Origin: Microbacterium lushaniae
GTDB lineage: Bacteria; Actinomycetota; Actinomycetes; Actinomycetales; Microbacteriaceae
Assembly: GCF_008727775.1 (NCBI RefSeq)
Contig: NZ_CP044232.1
Coordinates: 3,348,001 to 3,412,000, forward strand
Length of the DNA stretch: 64,000 nucleotides
Direction: 5' to 3'
Shown: positions 42,585-51,703 of the stretch, piece by piece
Numbering within the stretch: the stretch's first letter is position 1
Layout of the letters: each line of letters starts with the position of its first letter
The notes under the pieces: model-generated
Database searches by the model: none
Told to the model about the DNA's origin: nothing
The model's input: only the letters and a program-made list of their open reading frames with translations
Program-made: the position numbers and the translations under genes

Positions 42585-42630
42585 ATTGAATAACGAGGCG
42601 CTCTTCCCCGTGCCGCAGGGGAGGGGGAAC

Positions 42631-43683
42631 TCAGAAATCGAGCGCGAAGACGCGCCTCGCGATGAGTTCGAAGAAGGCGGCCTTCTCCTCGTCACTGATG
42701 GGCAGCGCATCCTGCGCGGCGACCTCCGCGGCGTCGAATTGGTAGGGATAGTCCATCGCGTACATGACGCGGTCGGCCCCCACCACATCACGCGTGAACA
42801 TGATCGCCGGGGCCCAGGGCATGCCCGATGTGGTGAGCCAGATGTTCGTCGAGAAGTACTCCGACGGGCGCTGGCGCAGCGGCTTGATCTGCTCGTAGCG
42901 GCCGGACGCGACCTGCTTCGCGTGCATGTGGTCGATGCGGTGCAGCCAGAAGGGCAGCCCCTCACCGAGGTGCCCCACGACCAGTCGCAGATTCGGGTGA
43001 CGGTCGAGGACGCCCGACGTGATGATCCTCAGCAGGTGCAGGCCCGCGCTCGCGCCGAAGCCGTACACCGCACCGTCGAGCCCCGCCTCGTGATACGGCT
43101 GGATCATGCTGTCCGGCGGCGTGTTCGGGTGCAGGTACAGCGGCACATCCAGCGCCTCGAGCTCGGCGAGGATCGGCGCGAACCGCGGGTGGTCGATGTG
43201 CGAGCCACGGATGTGATCGTTGAGGATCAGGCCCTTCAGGCCCAACTCGGTCACGGCCCGGCGCACCTCGGCGACAGCCGCATCGACGTCTTCGTACGAC
43301 ACCGCGGCCAGCGCGGAGAATCGTGTCGGGTTCGCCCGGCAGATCGCCGAGAGCCGGTCGTTCGCCAACCGTGCGACTCCCATGCCCTCCTCGGCGTCCA
43401 GGACCTGGGTGCCGGGGGCGGTGAGCGCGAGCACCTGGTGGTCGATCCCGCTCGCATCCATGTCGGCGATCCGCCCCTCCGCCGCGTCCTGCAGGCGCTC
43501 GACGACGGCCCGCGGCTGCGGGTGGGATGAGCCGAGGAAGTACCCCACCAGGCTGGAGAAGCCGATGTCGCGGATGGTCCCGTCGGACAGGTGCCGGCGA
43601 TACAGGTCGAACATCTCCGGCGGCGCCCATGCCTCCTCCGTGGCGATGCGGAGATAGGGACGTGGTTCGTCGGCGATGCTCAT
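42631..43683 (-). CDS. Amidohydrolase-superfamily protein, ACMSD / hydroxybenzoate decarboxylase-like
   Basis: A 350-residue amidohydrolase_2 protein. The N-terminal motif is IATEEAWAPPE: the first metal ligand is a glutamate, and the histidine seen in gamma-resorcylate decarboxylase (EEHF) is replaced, as I recall also for the EEAF motif of 5-carboxyvanillate decarboxylase LigW. Further candidates are the histidines in YLHPNTPP and VVGHLGEGLPFWLHR, and the aspartate in MYAMDYPY. Non-oxidative aromatic decarboxylation is therefore plausible. The ATG overlaps the ThDP enzyme stop (ATGA). Confidence 0.82.
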   Translation of the reverse strand: MSIADEPRPYLRIATEEAWAPPEMFDLYRRHLSDGTIRDIGFSSLVGYFLGSSHPQPRAVVERLQDAAEGRIADMDASGIDHQVLALTAPGTQVLDAEEGMGVARLANDRLSAICRANPTRFSALAAVSYEDVDAAVAEVRRAVTELGLKGLILNDHIRGSHIDHPRFAPILAELEALDVPLYLHPNTPPDSMIQPYHEAGLDGAVYGFGASAGLHLLRIITSGVLDRHPNLRLVVGHLGEGLPFWLHRIDHMHAKQVASGRYEQIKPLRQRPSEYFSTNIWLTTSGMPWAPAIMFTRDVVGADRVMYAMDYPYQFDAAEVAAQDALPISDEEKAAFFELIARRVFALDF

Positions 43684-45470
43684 CGGTGTCCTTCCGGGCT
43701 CGAGTGGGTGTGCTGTGACGCGTGGGAGTGGGCTTCGGTGGAAACGGGCTCGTCGGGCTGGCTGGAGATCGGTTCCATCCGGACGGTCACGACCGCCGAG
43801 ATCCCAGCCCGCACTCGCTCCAGTCCCGCGCGGAGAGCGCCCTCCAACATGCTGAGGTCGGAGACGATCGCACCCCATGCCTCCCCGGCCGCGGCGGCGA
43901 TGCCGCCGAAGTCGGCACTCTGCTGGAGGTTGACCCAGTAGCGATCGGAACGGACGGCGATCCCGTCGGGGTGGATCCGCTCGACGTTGCGTTTGGTCGC
44001 GTTCCAGCCGCCGTTGTCGAGGACGACCGTGAGCACGGGCAGCCCGTAGCGGTGGGCGACCCAGTAGGTGGAAGAGGGGACGCTGAAGAAGAAGGTCCCG
44101 TCGCCGACGATGCTGACGACGGTGCGTTCGGGTGCGGCGAGCTTGACTCCCAACGCTCCACCGCCGGACCACCCCAGCGATGTGCCGCGATTGCCGTAGA
44201 GGGTTCCCGGCAGCCGGCGGGGAAGGTGCTTCCAGACCGTGGGCGCCGCCGAGATGGCTTCGTTGACGACGATCGTGTCGTCGTCGAGCAGTCCGGAGAG
44301 CGTGGCGGACACACTGGCGGGCGTGAGGCGATCGGCCTGGATGTCCGCATCCGCCTCCTCGGCCCACGCTCGCCGAAGCGCGAGGCTGTCCTCTGCGGCC
44401 GTCTCAGCGCGCCGCGTGGCGAGGCCATCGGGCGTGGGAGCGCACCGCTCCTCCAGCTGAGCGAGGACGAGTGCGCTGTCGGCGCGGATGAAGCGATCGG
44501 CGCGCACGTACCAGAGGGGAAGCGATTCCTGGAGCGGGTCTTCGTTCACCACGAAGACCGAGGCGCCGCTGCGGGGCGTTCTGATCGCGTCCACCCACGG
44601 CACGTCGGTGTCGATCGCGAGGATGACGTCGGCGTCGGCGATCACCCGGTGCGGATCGTCGCCGGCGTGCAGCGGATGGTCGCGCGGGAAATTGACGACT
44701 TCGGCGTTGTGCTCGATGACGGCCACCCCGAGTCTCTCCGCCACCCGGACGAGAGCCCCCACGGCGCCGTGCGATCGGCCGAGATACGTGGTGATGACGA
44801 CCGGCCGCTCCGCCCCAGACAGGGCGGCGAACAGATCGTCCACCGCATCCGCGGGCGCCGGAGACGGCTCGACGGGCCGCCACTGCGCCACCTCCAGACG
44901 CGGGTCGGGCGCCCGTTCGGCGAGCACCTCCCGCGCCGCGGTCACATAGACCGGGCCGGCGGGTGCGCTGCGAGCCACCTGCAGAGATCGGTGCACGATC
45001 TGCGGGACGTTGGCGGCGGTGCGGATGTCGTAGCTCCACTTGACGTACGGCCGCACGATGCCGTGCTGGTCAGGGACGTCCTGAAGGTGGTTGACGAAGG
45101 AGTTCCGGCTCCCCGGCAGCTCACCCTCCAGGGTGTAGGGCGTAAGCCCCGCGAAGATGAACACCGGCACCCGCGAGCGCGCGGCATTGTGGACCGCGCC
45201 GCCGAGGTTGGCCGTTCCGACATCGGTGTGCACGAAGACCGCCTGGGGCTTGCCCGTCACGGCCGCATAGCCGTGGGCGGCACTCAGCGCGGTGTACTCG
45301 TGCGGGCACAGGATGACCGCGGGAGAGTCGATCCCGGCCTCACGGTCGGCTGCGAGCGCCTCGATGATCGCGGGGTGGTCGCTGCCGAAGTTCGCGAAGA
45401 GGTGCGTGACACCCGCCTGGCGCAGCGCGTCGACGATCAGGTGTCCGGCCGAACGCTCCGCACCGCTCAC
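43680..45470 (-). CDS. Thiamine diphosphate-dependent enzyme (acetolactate synthase / benzoylformate decarboxylase-like)
   Basis: A 596-residue three-domain ThDP enzyme. The cofactor-activating glutamate is Glu58 (CPHEYTALSAAHGYA), and the ThDP/Mg motif runs from GDGTFFF (456) to LDNGGW (484-489). The GGWNATK continuation marks the poorly characterised group usually called thiamine pyrophosphate-requiring protein. The C-terminus has an unusual His/Ser-rich tail (about 578-596). Next to an aldehyde dehydrogenase, it would most simply decarboxylate a 2-oxo acid to an aldehyde. The GTG overlaps the aldehyde dehydrogenase stop. Confidence 0.85.
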   Translation of the reverse strand: MSGAERSAGHLIVDALRQAGVTHLFANFGSDHPAIIEALAADREAGIDSPAVILCPHEYTALSAAHGYAAVTGKPQAVFVHTDVGTANLGGAVHNAARSRVPVFIFAGLTPYTLEGELPGSRNSFVNHLQDVPDQHGIVRPYVKWSYDIRTAANVPQIVHRSLQVARSAPAGPVYVTAAREVLAERAPDPRLEVAQWRPVEPSPAPADAVDDLFAALSGAERPVVITTYLGRSHGAVGALVRVAERLGVAVIEHNAEVVNFPRDHPLHAGDDPHRVIADADVILAIDTDVPWVDAIRTPRSGASVFVVNEDPLQESLPLWYVRADRFIRADSALVLAQLEERCAPTPDGLATRRAETAAEDSLALRRAWAEEADADIQADRLTPASVSATLSGLLDDDTIVVNEAISAAPTVWKHLPRRLPGTLYGNRGTSLGWSGGGALGVKLAAPERTVVSIVGDGTFFFSVPSSTYWVAHRYGLPVLTVVLDNGGWNATKRNVERIHPDGIAVRSDRYWVNLQQSADFGGIAAAAGEAWGAIVSDLSMLEGALRAGLERVRAGISAVVTVRMEPISSQPDEPVSTEAHSHASQHTHSSPEGHR

Positions 45471-46957
45471 GCCGCACCACGCGCAGGCAGCGCCTGCACG
45501 TCGACGCTGTGGAACTGCAGGTACTCGTCGATGCCGTGGGGCGAGCCCTCCCAGCCGATCCCGCTCTGCTTCCAGCCGCCCATCGGAATCTCCCGCGTGC
45601 CTGTCGCGGAGAACATCGCACTGTTGACGAACGTCACTCCGGCTTCGAGCCGGTCCGCGACGGCGAGCGCGCGCTCGGGCGAGCGCGACCACACCGAGGA
45701 GCACAGGCCGTAGTCGGTGTCGTTGGCCAGAGCGATGGCCTGCTCCTCGTCATCGCACTCGATGACGGGGAGGATCGGCCCGAACTGCTCTTCTCGGACC
45801 ACCTCGTCGTCGTGTCGTGCGTCGAGGACGAGGGCGGGGAGCAGGAAATACCCGTCCGCCCACCTGGCGGGGTCGAGTTGCGACCCGAGCACGCGGACGT
45901 CACGTCCCGCCGCGCGCGTGCGTTCCAGCAGCGCCTGCACCCGCTCGAACTGGCCTGCGTTGTTGACCGGCCCCATGTCGGCCCGCTCGTCGGAGGCATC
46001 CCCGACGACCATGCGATCCACGCTCTGCACGAGCAGGCCGCGGAACTCCTCGGCGATGCTGCGCGGTACGTACACGCGTTTCGTGGCGAAGCAGACCTGA
46101 CCCGCGCGCCGGTAAGCCGACAGTGCGATGCGCTCGGCCGTGTGGGCGAGATCCGCATCCTCCAGCACGACGGCAGGATCGTTGCCTCCCAGCTCGAGGT
46201 GCACCGGCAGGAGGGACTCAGACGCCTGTCGCATGATGTGCCGCGCCGTCGCCCCGCCGCCCGTGAACGAGACCTTCCGGACGCGGCGGTCCGCGAGCAG
46301 CGCACGCACGACGTCGGCGTCGCCGTTGACGATGTTGACGACGCCCGGCGGGAGTTCCGCAGCGGCCAGGCCTGCCAGGAGCGACACCGCGAGCGGCGCG
46401 AACGGCGAGGGCTTGAGCACCACGGCGTTGCCCGCGGCGATCGCGGGGGCCAGTTTGTTCGCCGTCAGCAGGACGGGCGCGTTCCAGGGCACGATGCAGG
46501 CCACGACGCCGTAGGGGCGCCGCTCGACCCGCACGAACTCCCCGGCGCCCGCCCCGTCGACGGCCGTCGGCTCCAGGACAGCCGGCAGGTAGGCCGCGAC
46601 AAGGCGGAACGACTCGGCAGCGGCGGCGACCTCGCGGCGGATGGTCGAGACCACGCTCCCGTTCTCACGGGTGGCCAGGTCGATGAGGCGGGCGGCATGA
46701 GCGTCGATCGCGTCGGCGATCCGCAGCAGGCGCTCCGCCCGTTCGGTCACGGAGGTCGCCGCCCAGGCGGTGGCAGCCGAAACGGCGCCCTCCACCGCAG
46801 CGACGGCATCGGCGGCCGTCCCGTCGGCCACCACCCCGACCACCTCCGAGGTCCGGCTGGGGTTGTGCACCTCGAACGTGCGCTCTCCCGACCGCTCTGC
46901 ACCGGCGATCAGATGACCGAACACCGGCCCCGCTGCCTTCTCGTCGACCATTGTCAT
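45467..46957 (-). CDS. Aldehyde dehydrogenase (aromatic-type)
   Basis: A 496-residue NAD(P)-dependent enzyme. The catalytic glutamate is in HLELGGNDP and the nucleophilic cysteine in GQVCFATKR; the oxyanion asparagine is in VPWNAPVLL. C-terminal GTREIPMGGWKQSGIG is complete. The overall pattern resembles benzaldehyde/vanillin dehydrogenase or succinate-semialdehyde dehydrogenase. It is translationally coupled to the ThDP enzyme, which suggests it oxidises that enzyme's aldehyde product. Confidence 0.9.
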   Translation of the reverse strand: MTMVDEKAAGPVFGHLIAGAERSGERTFEVHNPSRTSEVVGVVADGTAADAVAAVEGAVSAATAWAATSVTERAERLLRIADAIDAHAARLIDLATRENGSVVSTIRREVAAAAESFRLVAAYLPAVLEPTAVDGAGAGEFVRVERRPYGVVACIVPWNAPVLLTANKLAPAIAAGNAVVLKPSPFAPLAVSLLAGLAAAELPPGVVNIVNGDADVVRALLADRRVRKVSFTGGGATARHIMRQASESLLPVHLELGGNDPAVVLEDADLAHTAERIALSAYRRAGQVCFATKRVYVPRSIAEEFRGLLVQSVDRMVVGDASDERADMGPVNNAGQFERVQALLERTRAAGRDVRVLGSQLDPARWADGYFLLPALVLDARHDDEVVREEQFGPILPVIECDDEEQAIALANDTDYGLCSSVWSRSPERALAVADRLEAGVTFVNSAMFSATGTREIPMGGWKQSGIGWEGSPHGIDEYLQFHSVDVQALPARGAA

Positions 46958-46991
46958 CGCTCGTCCTTCCGTCGTTCGCCTGCCGCGACAC

Positions 46992-47804
46992 TCACGACGC
47001 GTCCTTCGGCATCACCAGTGACATCAGGTGCCGCCGCAGCGCCAGGAACTGCTCGCTCGCCCGCGTCTCGACCTGGCTCCGTTCGCTACCCAGACCGACG
47101 TCGACCACTTCGCGGACGATGCTCGGGTTCTTGGAGAGGACGATGATGCGGTCGCTGAGGTAGATCGCCTCGTCGATGTCGTGCGTCACGAGGACGACCG
47201 TGATGCCGAGGTCCTCGCGCACCCTGAGGATGAGGTCCTCCAGGTCGAACCGGGTCTGGGCGTCCACGGATGCGAAGGGCTCGTCCATGAGGAGGAGCTC
47301 AGGCCGGTACGACAGGGCGCGCGCGATCGCGACCCGCTGCTGCATCCCGCCGGACAGCTCCCAGGGGTACTTCCGCTCCACATGCCCCAAGCCCACGCTG
47401 TGCAGGGTCTCCGTGACGCGGCTGGCACGCTCGGCGCGAGACAGCCCACGGGCGGACAGGGGCAGCGCGACGTTCTCCCCGTTCGTCATCCACGGGTACA
47501 GCGAGCGGCTGTAGTCCTGGAACACCAGGCCCAGCTGCTCGGGCACCTGTGTGAGCGGGCGACCTTCGAAGGTCACCGACCCCGCGCTGGGGGAGGCCAG
47601 CCCCGAGATGCAGCGCAGAAGCGTCGTCTTGCCGGCACCGCTGGGTCCGACGATGCAGACGAACTCACCCTTGTCGACGTGGAAGGAGACCGAGTCGATG
47701 GCCATGTTGGCCTGCGCGGTGCCCTCGTTGTAGATCTTGCGAAGCCCGTCGACGGCGAGAACGGTCTCGGTGGCAGTGGGAGTGGAAACGGCTGATGCAG
47801 ACAT
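46992..47804 (-). CDS. ABC transporter ATP-binding protein, second NitT/TauT-type importer
   Basis: A 270-residue ATPase with Walker A GPSGAGKT, Q-loop VFQDYSRSLYPW, signature LSGGMQQRVAIARA, Walker B LLMDEPFASVD and VTHDIDE. It is a clear paralogue of the ATPase at 38880-39686, including the odd SRSLYPW motif. It lies 9 bp after the permease gene and 34 bp before the aldehyde dehydrogenase, so transporter and enzymes share one operon. Confidence 0.92.
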   Translation of the reverse strand: MSASAVSTPTATETVLAVDGLRKIYNEGTAQANMAIDSVSFHVDKGEFVCIVGPSGAGKTTLLRCISGLASPSAGSVTFEGRPLTQVPEQLGLVFQDYSRSLYPWMTNGENVALPLSARGLSRAERASRVTETLHSVGLGHVERKYPWELSGGMQQRVAIARALSYRPELLLMDEPFASVDAQTRFDLEDLILRVREDLGITVVLVTHDIDEAIYLSDRIIVLSKNPSIVREVVDVGLGSERSQVETRASEQFLALRRHLMSLVMPKDAS

Positions 47805-47813
47805 GAGGGTTCC

Positions 47814-48644
47814 TTACGACGATCCGAGGGCGCGCGACCGGTAGTACCAGCGGAGGGCGCGGCGCTCGACGAAGACGAACAGGTAGTTGAGGGCGGTCCC
47901 GATGAAGGCGAGGACCAGGATGCCGGTCCACATCTTCTTGATCGCGAACTCCGCCTGTGCTTGGAGGATGAAAACCCCGATCCCGGAGTTGGCGGCGACC
48001 ATCTCGCTGACCACCATCAGGACGATGCCCACCGTGAGACTGGCCCGCAGTCCCGCCGCGATCTGAGGGGCCGCGCCGGGGAGGACGAGTCTGGTGTACG
48101 TCCGCCATCCGCCCAGCCGCAGCGCCCTGGCCGTATCGAACTTCACCGTGTCGATGCCCCGCATGCCGTCGAGGGTGTTCAGAAGCGTCGGCCAGATGGA
48201 TCCGAGCGCGATCAGGGCGATCTGACGGACATCGCCGATGCCGAAGATCGCGATCATCGCCGGCAGCAGCGCCGGGGCGGGCAGGACGTAGAGGAAGTAG
48301 ATGATCGGGTTGGCCGCCATGCGCAGATACTTCAGACGCCACATCAGCGAGCCCCCGACGACGCCGATCAGCGTCCCCAGCAGATAGCCGATGAACAGGT
48401 TGCGCAGGCTCGCGACCGCGTTGGTCCAGGCTCCGAACACCACCCACTGATCCCACGTGTCGACGAGGATGTCGCTGAGCGGGGGGAAGAACGGCGACAC
48501 CGACTCGGCGGAGACGAACCACCACACGGCGATGAGCAGCAGCGGGAGCCACACCGGTGTGAGCGCCTGCCCCACTCGGCGCAGGGGACTGCTCCCCCGG
48601 CGGACCCGTACCGTGGGCACGAGGCTCGTGGTCATCCTGCTCAT
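47814..48644 (-). CDS. ABC transporter permease, second importer
   Basis: A 276-residue protein with six predicted transmembrane segments and the cytoplasmic coupling loop DTARALRLGGWRTYTRLVLP. The ATG overlaps the stop of the preceding permease. It is paralogous to the permease at 39679-40506, as judged by the shared C-terminal FVERRALRWYY / FAERRVLRWYH pattern. Confidence 0.9.
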   Translation of the reverse strand: MSRMTTSLVPTVRVRRGSSPLRRVGQALTPVWLPLLLIAVWWFVSAESVSPFFPPLSDILVDTWDQWVVFGAWTNAVASLRNLFIGYLLGTLIGVVGGSLMWRLKYLRMAANPIIYFLYVLPAPALLPAMIAIFGIGDVRQIALIALGSIWPTLLNTLDGMRGIDTVKFDTARALRLGGWRTYTRLVLPGAAPQIAAGLRASLTVGIVLMVVSEMVAANSGIGVFILQAQAEFAIKKMWTGILVLAFIGTALNYLFVFVERRALRWYYRSRALGSS

Positions 48645-49453
48645 GCCGCGCCCACCTTGTTCGATTCACGGATGTTCCGCTGCGATTCGTGCCAGTGCAT
48701 GACCCGCTTCTCGAGGAGGAAGAAGGCCCCCGTGAGAGCGATGCCGAGGATCCCCGCCACCAGGATGTAGGCGTACATGGTCGGGTACGCCACCACTCCG
48801 GTGTTCTGCGCCAGCAGGATGTTGCGCCCGATGCCCGCCGCCCCGCCGACGATCTCGGCGACGACGCACAGGATCAGCGCTTGCGCCGACGCGATGCGCA
48901 TCCCCGTCACCAGATACGGGGACGCGCTCGGCACGCTGACCATGAGGAACCGGCGCGCACCACGCACCCCGAGGGCGCGCGCGGTGTCCAGGACGATCGG
49001 GTCCATCGAGCGCACCCCGTAGATGACCTGGATGAGGAAGGGCCAGAAGGCGGCGAAGCACACCAGGAACACCTTCATGGGCAGGGTGGAGCCGGCGATC
49101 AGGATCACCAGCGGAAGGATCGCGATCGCCGGGATCGCCTTGAAGATCTCGATCACCGGCGCCGCACTGCGCTGCGCGAAGGCGTTGAAAGCCAGTGCCG
49201 TGCCGATGAGCAGACCCAGCAGGATCGTGATCACCATCCCGATGACCCACCCCGCGAGCGTGGCGCCGACCGCCGGCCACACCCGGCCGGTGGCCACTTC
49301 CCGCCCGAGCGCCACCATGGTGTCGGACATCGTGGGGAACTGCGACGGGCTCACCCAGCCACCGGCGGTCACTGCCTGCCATGCCAGCAGGACCGCCGCC
49401 ACGGTGACGATCGGCAGCGTCCACGTCAGCCAGGATCGCGAGGCGCTGAGCAT
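48641..49453 (-). CDS. ABC transporter permease, second importer
   Basis: A 270-residue protein with six predicted transmembrane segments and the coupling loop DTARALGVRGARRFLMVSVP. The ATG at 49453 is preferred; the longer open frame enters the binding-protein gene. Its C-terminus (LLEKRVMHWHESQRN) parallels the permease at 40503-41351 (VIERRSLSWHQSVRG), so the two importers share the same permease order. Confidence 0.9.
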   Translation of the reverse strand: MLSASRSWLTWTLPIVTVAAVLLAWQAVTAGGWVSPSQFPTMSDTMVALGREVATGRVWPAVGATLAGWVIGMVITILLGLLIGTALAFNAFAQRSAAPVIEIFKAIPAIAILPLVILIAGSTLPMKVFLVCFAAFWPFLIQVIYGVRSMDPIVLDTARALGVRGARRFLMVSVPSASPYLVTGMRIASAQALILCVVAEIVGGAAGIGRNILLAQNTGVVAYPTMYAYILVAGILGIALTGAFFLLEKRVMHWHESQRNIRESNKVGAA

Positions 49454-49485
49454 CGCATCTTCTCCCTTCGCCCGCTCGCCGGTTC

Positions 49486-50508
49486 CTACAGCGCGCCCGG
49501 CCACACGATCGTGGAGACGTCGAGCTCTTCGAGAGCCGCCTTCGCGGAGTCGTCGGTGCTGAACTTCACCAGCAGATCGCGGGCCACCTCGAACGCGTCG
49601 ACGTTGAGCGCCGGGTCGCCACCGATGTTCCACCGCGCTCCCGCAGCCTGCTCCTCCGTGATGCCGAGGCCGTCGACGAGGGCGGTCTTCGCTGTCTCCG
49701 GATCGGCACTGGCCCCCTCGATGGACTCGGCCATCGCGTCGGCGAAGGCCTGCACGGTGTTGGGGTTCTGATCCACGAAGGACTGCGACGTGTTGAACAG
49801 CGTCGTGGCCGTGCCCTCGAACAGTTCGCGGTTGTTATAGCCCAGTTCCACGCCTCCGGCGGCAAGGGCCTCCGCCGCGAACGGCCACTGCATGATCGCC
49901 GCATCCACGTCGCCGCTGTCCAGCGCGGCGGCCATCTGCCCGAACGGCAGCTGAACCAGCTCGATCGAGGCCGTGTCGCCGCCGGCGCGGTCGACGAGCT
50001 CCCACATCGTGAGCGTGTTGTGGGACGACAGGCCCACCGTCGCCACGCGCTTGCCCTCCAGCCCGGCGAAGTCGGTGATGCCCGACTCCGCGGACGCGAT
50101 GGTGAGGGTGCCCTCGTCGTCCTCCTGGATCTGCCCCTCGATGGAGGAGATCGCGCGGATGGGGATTCCGTTGGCGTTGGCCGTCACCGCGTGCACCACC
50201 GTGGCGAACCCGACGTCATACGTGCCGCTGGCCAGGCCGGAGACGATGGCGGCGATGTCGGTCTGCGGGATGATCTCCAGTTCCAGCCCGTGCTCCTCGA
50301 AGATGCCCTCCTGCAGCCCGTAGTAGAGCGGGGCGAACTGCGTGGACGGATTGATCGCGACGGTGAGGGACGCCTTCTCCGGCTCGCCCCCGCCCTCTCC
50401 CGCGCCGGCGTCTGCTCCGCCGTCCCCGCCGGAGCAGGCCGCGAGCGACGCCGCGACGATTCCGGCGAGCGCGATGGCGCCGAGCCGGCGCGCGATGGAT
50501 GTGTTCAC
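49486..50508 (-). CDS. ABC transporter substrate-binding lipoprotein, second importer
   Basis: A 340-residue lipoprotein with signal peptide (core about 9-22) and lipobox LAAC at about 22-25, a Gly/Ala/Asp-rich linker, and the NMT1-like fold (AINPSTQFAPLYYGLQEGIF, about 51-70). The ligand is unknown. The GTG overlaps the amidohydrolase stop. Unlike the first importer, no strong stem-loop follows it. Confidence 0.9.
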   Translation of the reverse strand: MNTSIARRLGAIALAGIVAASLAACSGGDGGADAGAGEGGGEPEKASLTVAINPSTQFAPLYYGLQEGIFEEHGLELEIIPQTDIAAIVSGLASGTYDVGFATVVHAVTANANGIPIRAISSIEGQIQEDDEGTLTIASAESGITDFAGLEGKRVATVGLSSHNTLTMWELVDRAGGDTASIELVQLPFGQMAAALDSGDVDAAIMQWPFAAEALAAGGVELGYNNRELFEGTATTLFNTSQSFVDQNPNTVQAFADAMAESIEGASADPETAKTALVDGLGITEEQAAGARWNIGGDPALNVDAFEVARDLLVKFSTDDSAKAALEELDVSTIVWPGAL

Positions 50509-51575
50509 AGTGAAACCTCCGATTCGACGGACGCTCTCGGCGCCGCGTCCTTGTCCAGCCCGAGCAGCGCCGTGACATTGCCGCTGTAGATGCGGTCACG
50601 ATCGGCGTCGGTGAGGATGTCCATGTCGTTCAGATTGGCGATCGTGTCGCGGATGTAGCCGGGGCCCTTCTCAGGGTCGAAGGGGGTGTCGGAGCCGAAC
50701 AGGGTGTGATCCACACCGAAGAACTTGATCGCCGTGCGCATCGAGTCCCCCGCTCCGAAGTACGCCGTGTCGACGTAGAACTTCTTGAAGTAGTCGATGG
50801 GCCGCTGCGTCAACGGATAACCGGTGATGTCTTCGGCCTGGTCCGCCGGAGTTCGCGACCCCAGCTGGTCCCACCCCGGGCCGACCCTGCCGGCGAAGTG
50901 CGGGATCATCGCCCCGCCGTGGTGGATGAGGATCTTGATGTCGGGGAGCCGTTCGAAGACGCCGGAGAACACCAGCCGCGACATGAACGCCGACAGGTCG
51001 TACTCCCAGCCCAGCGTCCACCAGATCTCGAACTTGGACCGTTCCTCGGTCTTGTAATCCGACCAGCTGGAGTCACGGCAGGGGTGGACCTGGATCATCT
51101 TTTCGCCGCGGCGGGCGACGGCTTCGTAGAAGGGGAAGAACCGCTCCTGGTCCATGGGTCCGCCGTTGACGTGCGTGTAGATCTGCACCCCGACGGCGCC
51201 CAGCTCATCGAACGCACGATCCACCTCGCCGATCGCGTTGTCGACGTCATCCAGCGCGACGGCCGCGCAGAATCCCTCGAAGCGGTCCGGGTGCCGGGCC
51301 ACGAGGTCGGCCATCCCGTCGTTGGCGATGCGCGCCAACTCGGCGGTGCGGGCCCGCGGCCCCAGGTCGTCCAGCGGCGGGGCGGCGGTGTTGATGATCT
51401 GTCGGTAGTCCGGTCCGAACTCGTCCATCACGCGGAAGCGCTCGTCCAGATCGACGAGGGCGGGCACGCCGCTCACGCGCTTCTGGATGTTGCGTGCCAC
51501 GGCGCTGTCGGTGATCGCGAACAGTCGCTCCGCATACGCGGTCGGCAGGAGATGGCAGAAAGCATCGATCTTCAT
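50505..51575 (-). CDS. Amidohydrolase-superfamily protein (ACMSD-like)
   Basis: A 356-residue amidohydrolase_2 protein. Metal-site candidates are in IDAFCHLLP (about 3-11), QVHPCRDSSW, LIHHGGAMIPHFAG and LFGSDTPFD. ACMSD-like members decarboxylate aromatic or muconate semialdehyde acids, but hydrolases also occur. It is the first gene of a seven-gene operon (importer, aldehyde dehydrogenase, ThDP enzyme, second amidohydrolase) downstream of an IclR gene. The ATG at 51575 has AAGGGA about 10 nt upstream; longer open sequence before it is promoter DNA. Confidence 0.82.
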   Translation of the reverse strand: MKIDAFCHLLPTAYAERLFAITDSAVARNIQKRVSGVPALVDLDERFRVMDEFGPDYRQIINTAAPPLDDLGPRARTAELARIANDGMADLVARHPDRFEGFCAAVALDDVDNAIGEVDRAFDELGAVGVQIYTHVNGGPMDQERFFPFYEAVARRGEKMIQVHPCRDSSWSDYKTEERSKFEIWWTLGWEYDLSAFMSRLVFSGVFERLPDIKILIHHGGAMIPHFAGRVGPGWDQLGSRTPADQAEDITGYPLTQRPIDYFKKFYVDTAYFGAGDSMRTAIKFFGVDHTLFGSDTPFDPEKGPGYIRDTIANLNDMDILTDADRDRIYSGNVTALLGLDKDAAPRASVESEVSL

Positions 51576-51672
51576 CGAATCTGGTCCCTTCGACTCGGCA
51601 CGCTTCGTCGCGGCGCGAGTGGTTCCGAGCCAACCAACCCGCGGCACCTGCGGTAAAGCCGGCGCCCTGAGG

Positions 51673-51691
51673 GATTCCGCATCGCGGAATC
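51673..51691. promoter_or_regulatory. Candidate IclR operator upstream of the second importer operon
   Basis: GATTCCGC-ATC-GCGGAATC, a perfect 8-3-8 inverted repeat, 98 bp before the amidohydrolase ATG and 13 bp after the IclR stop. The TTCCGC/GCGGAA core and short spacer are typical of IclR-family sites. Confidence 0.6.
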
Positions 51692-51703
51692 GGCCGATAC
51701 CCC

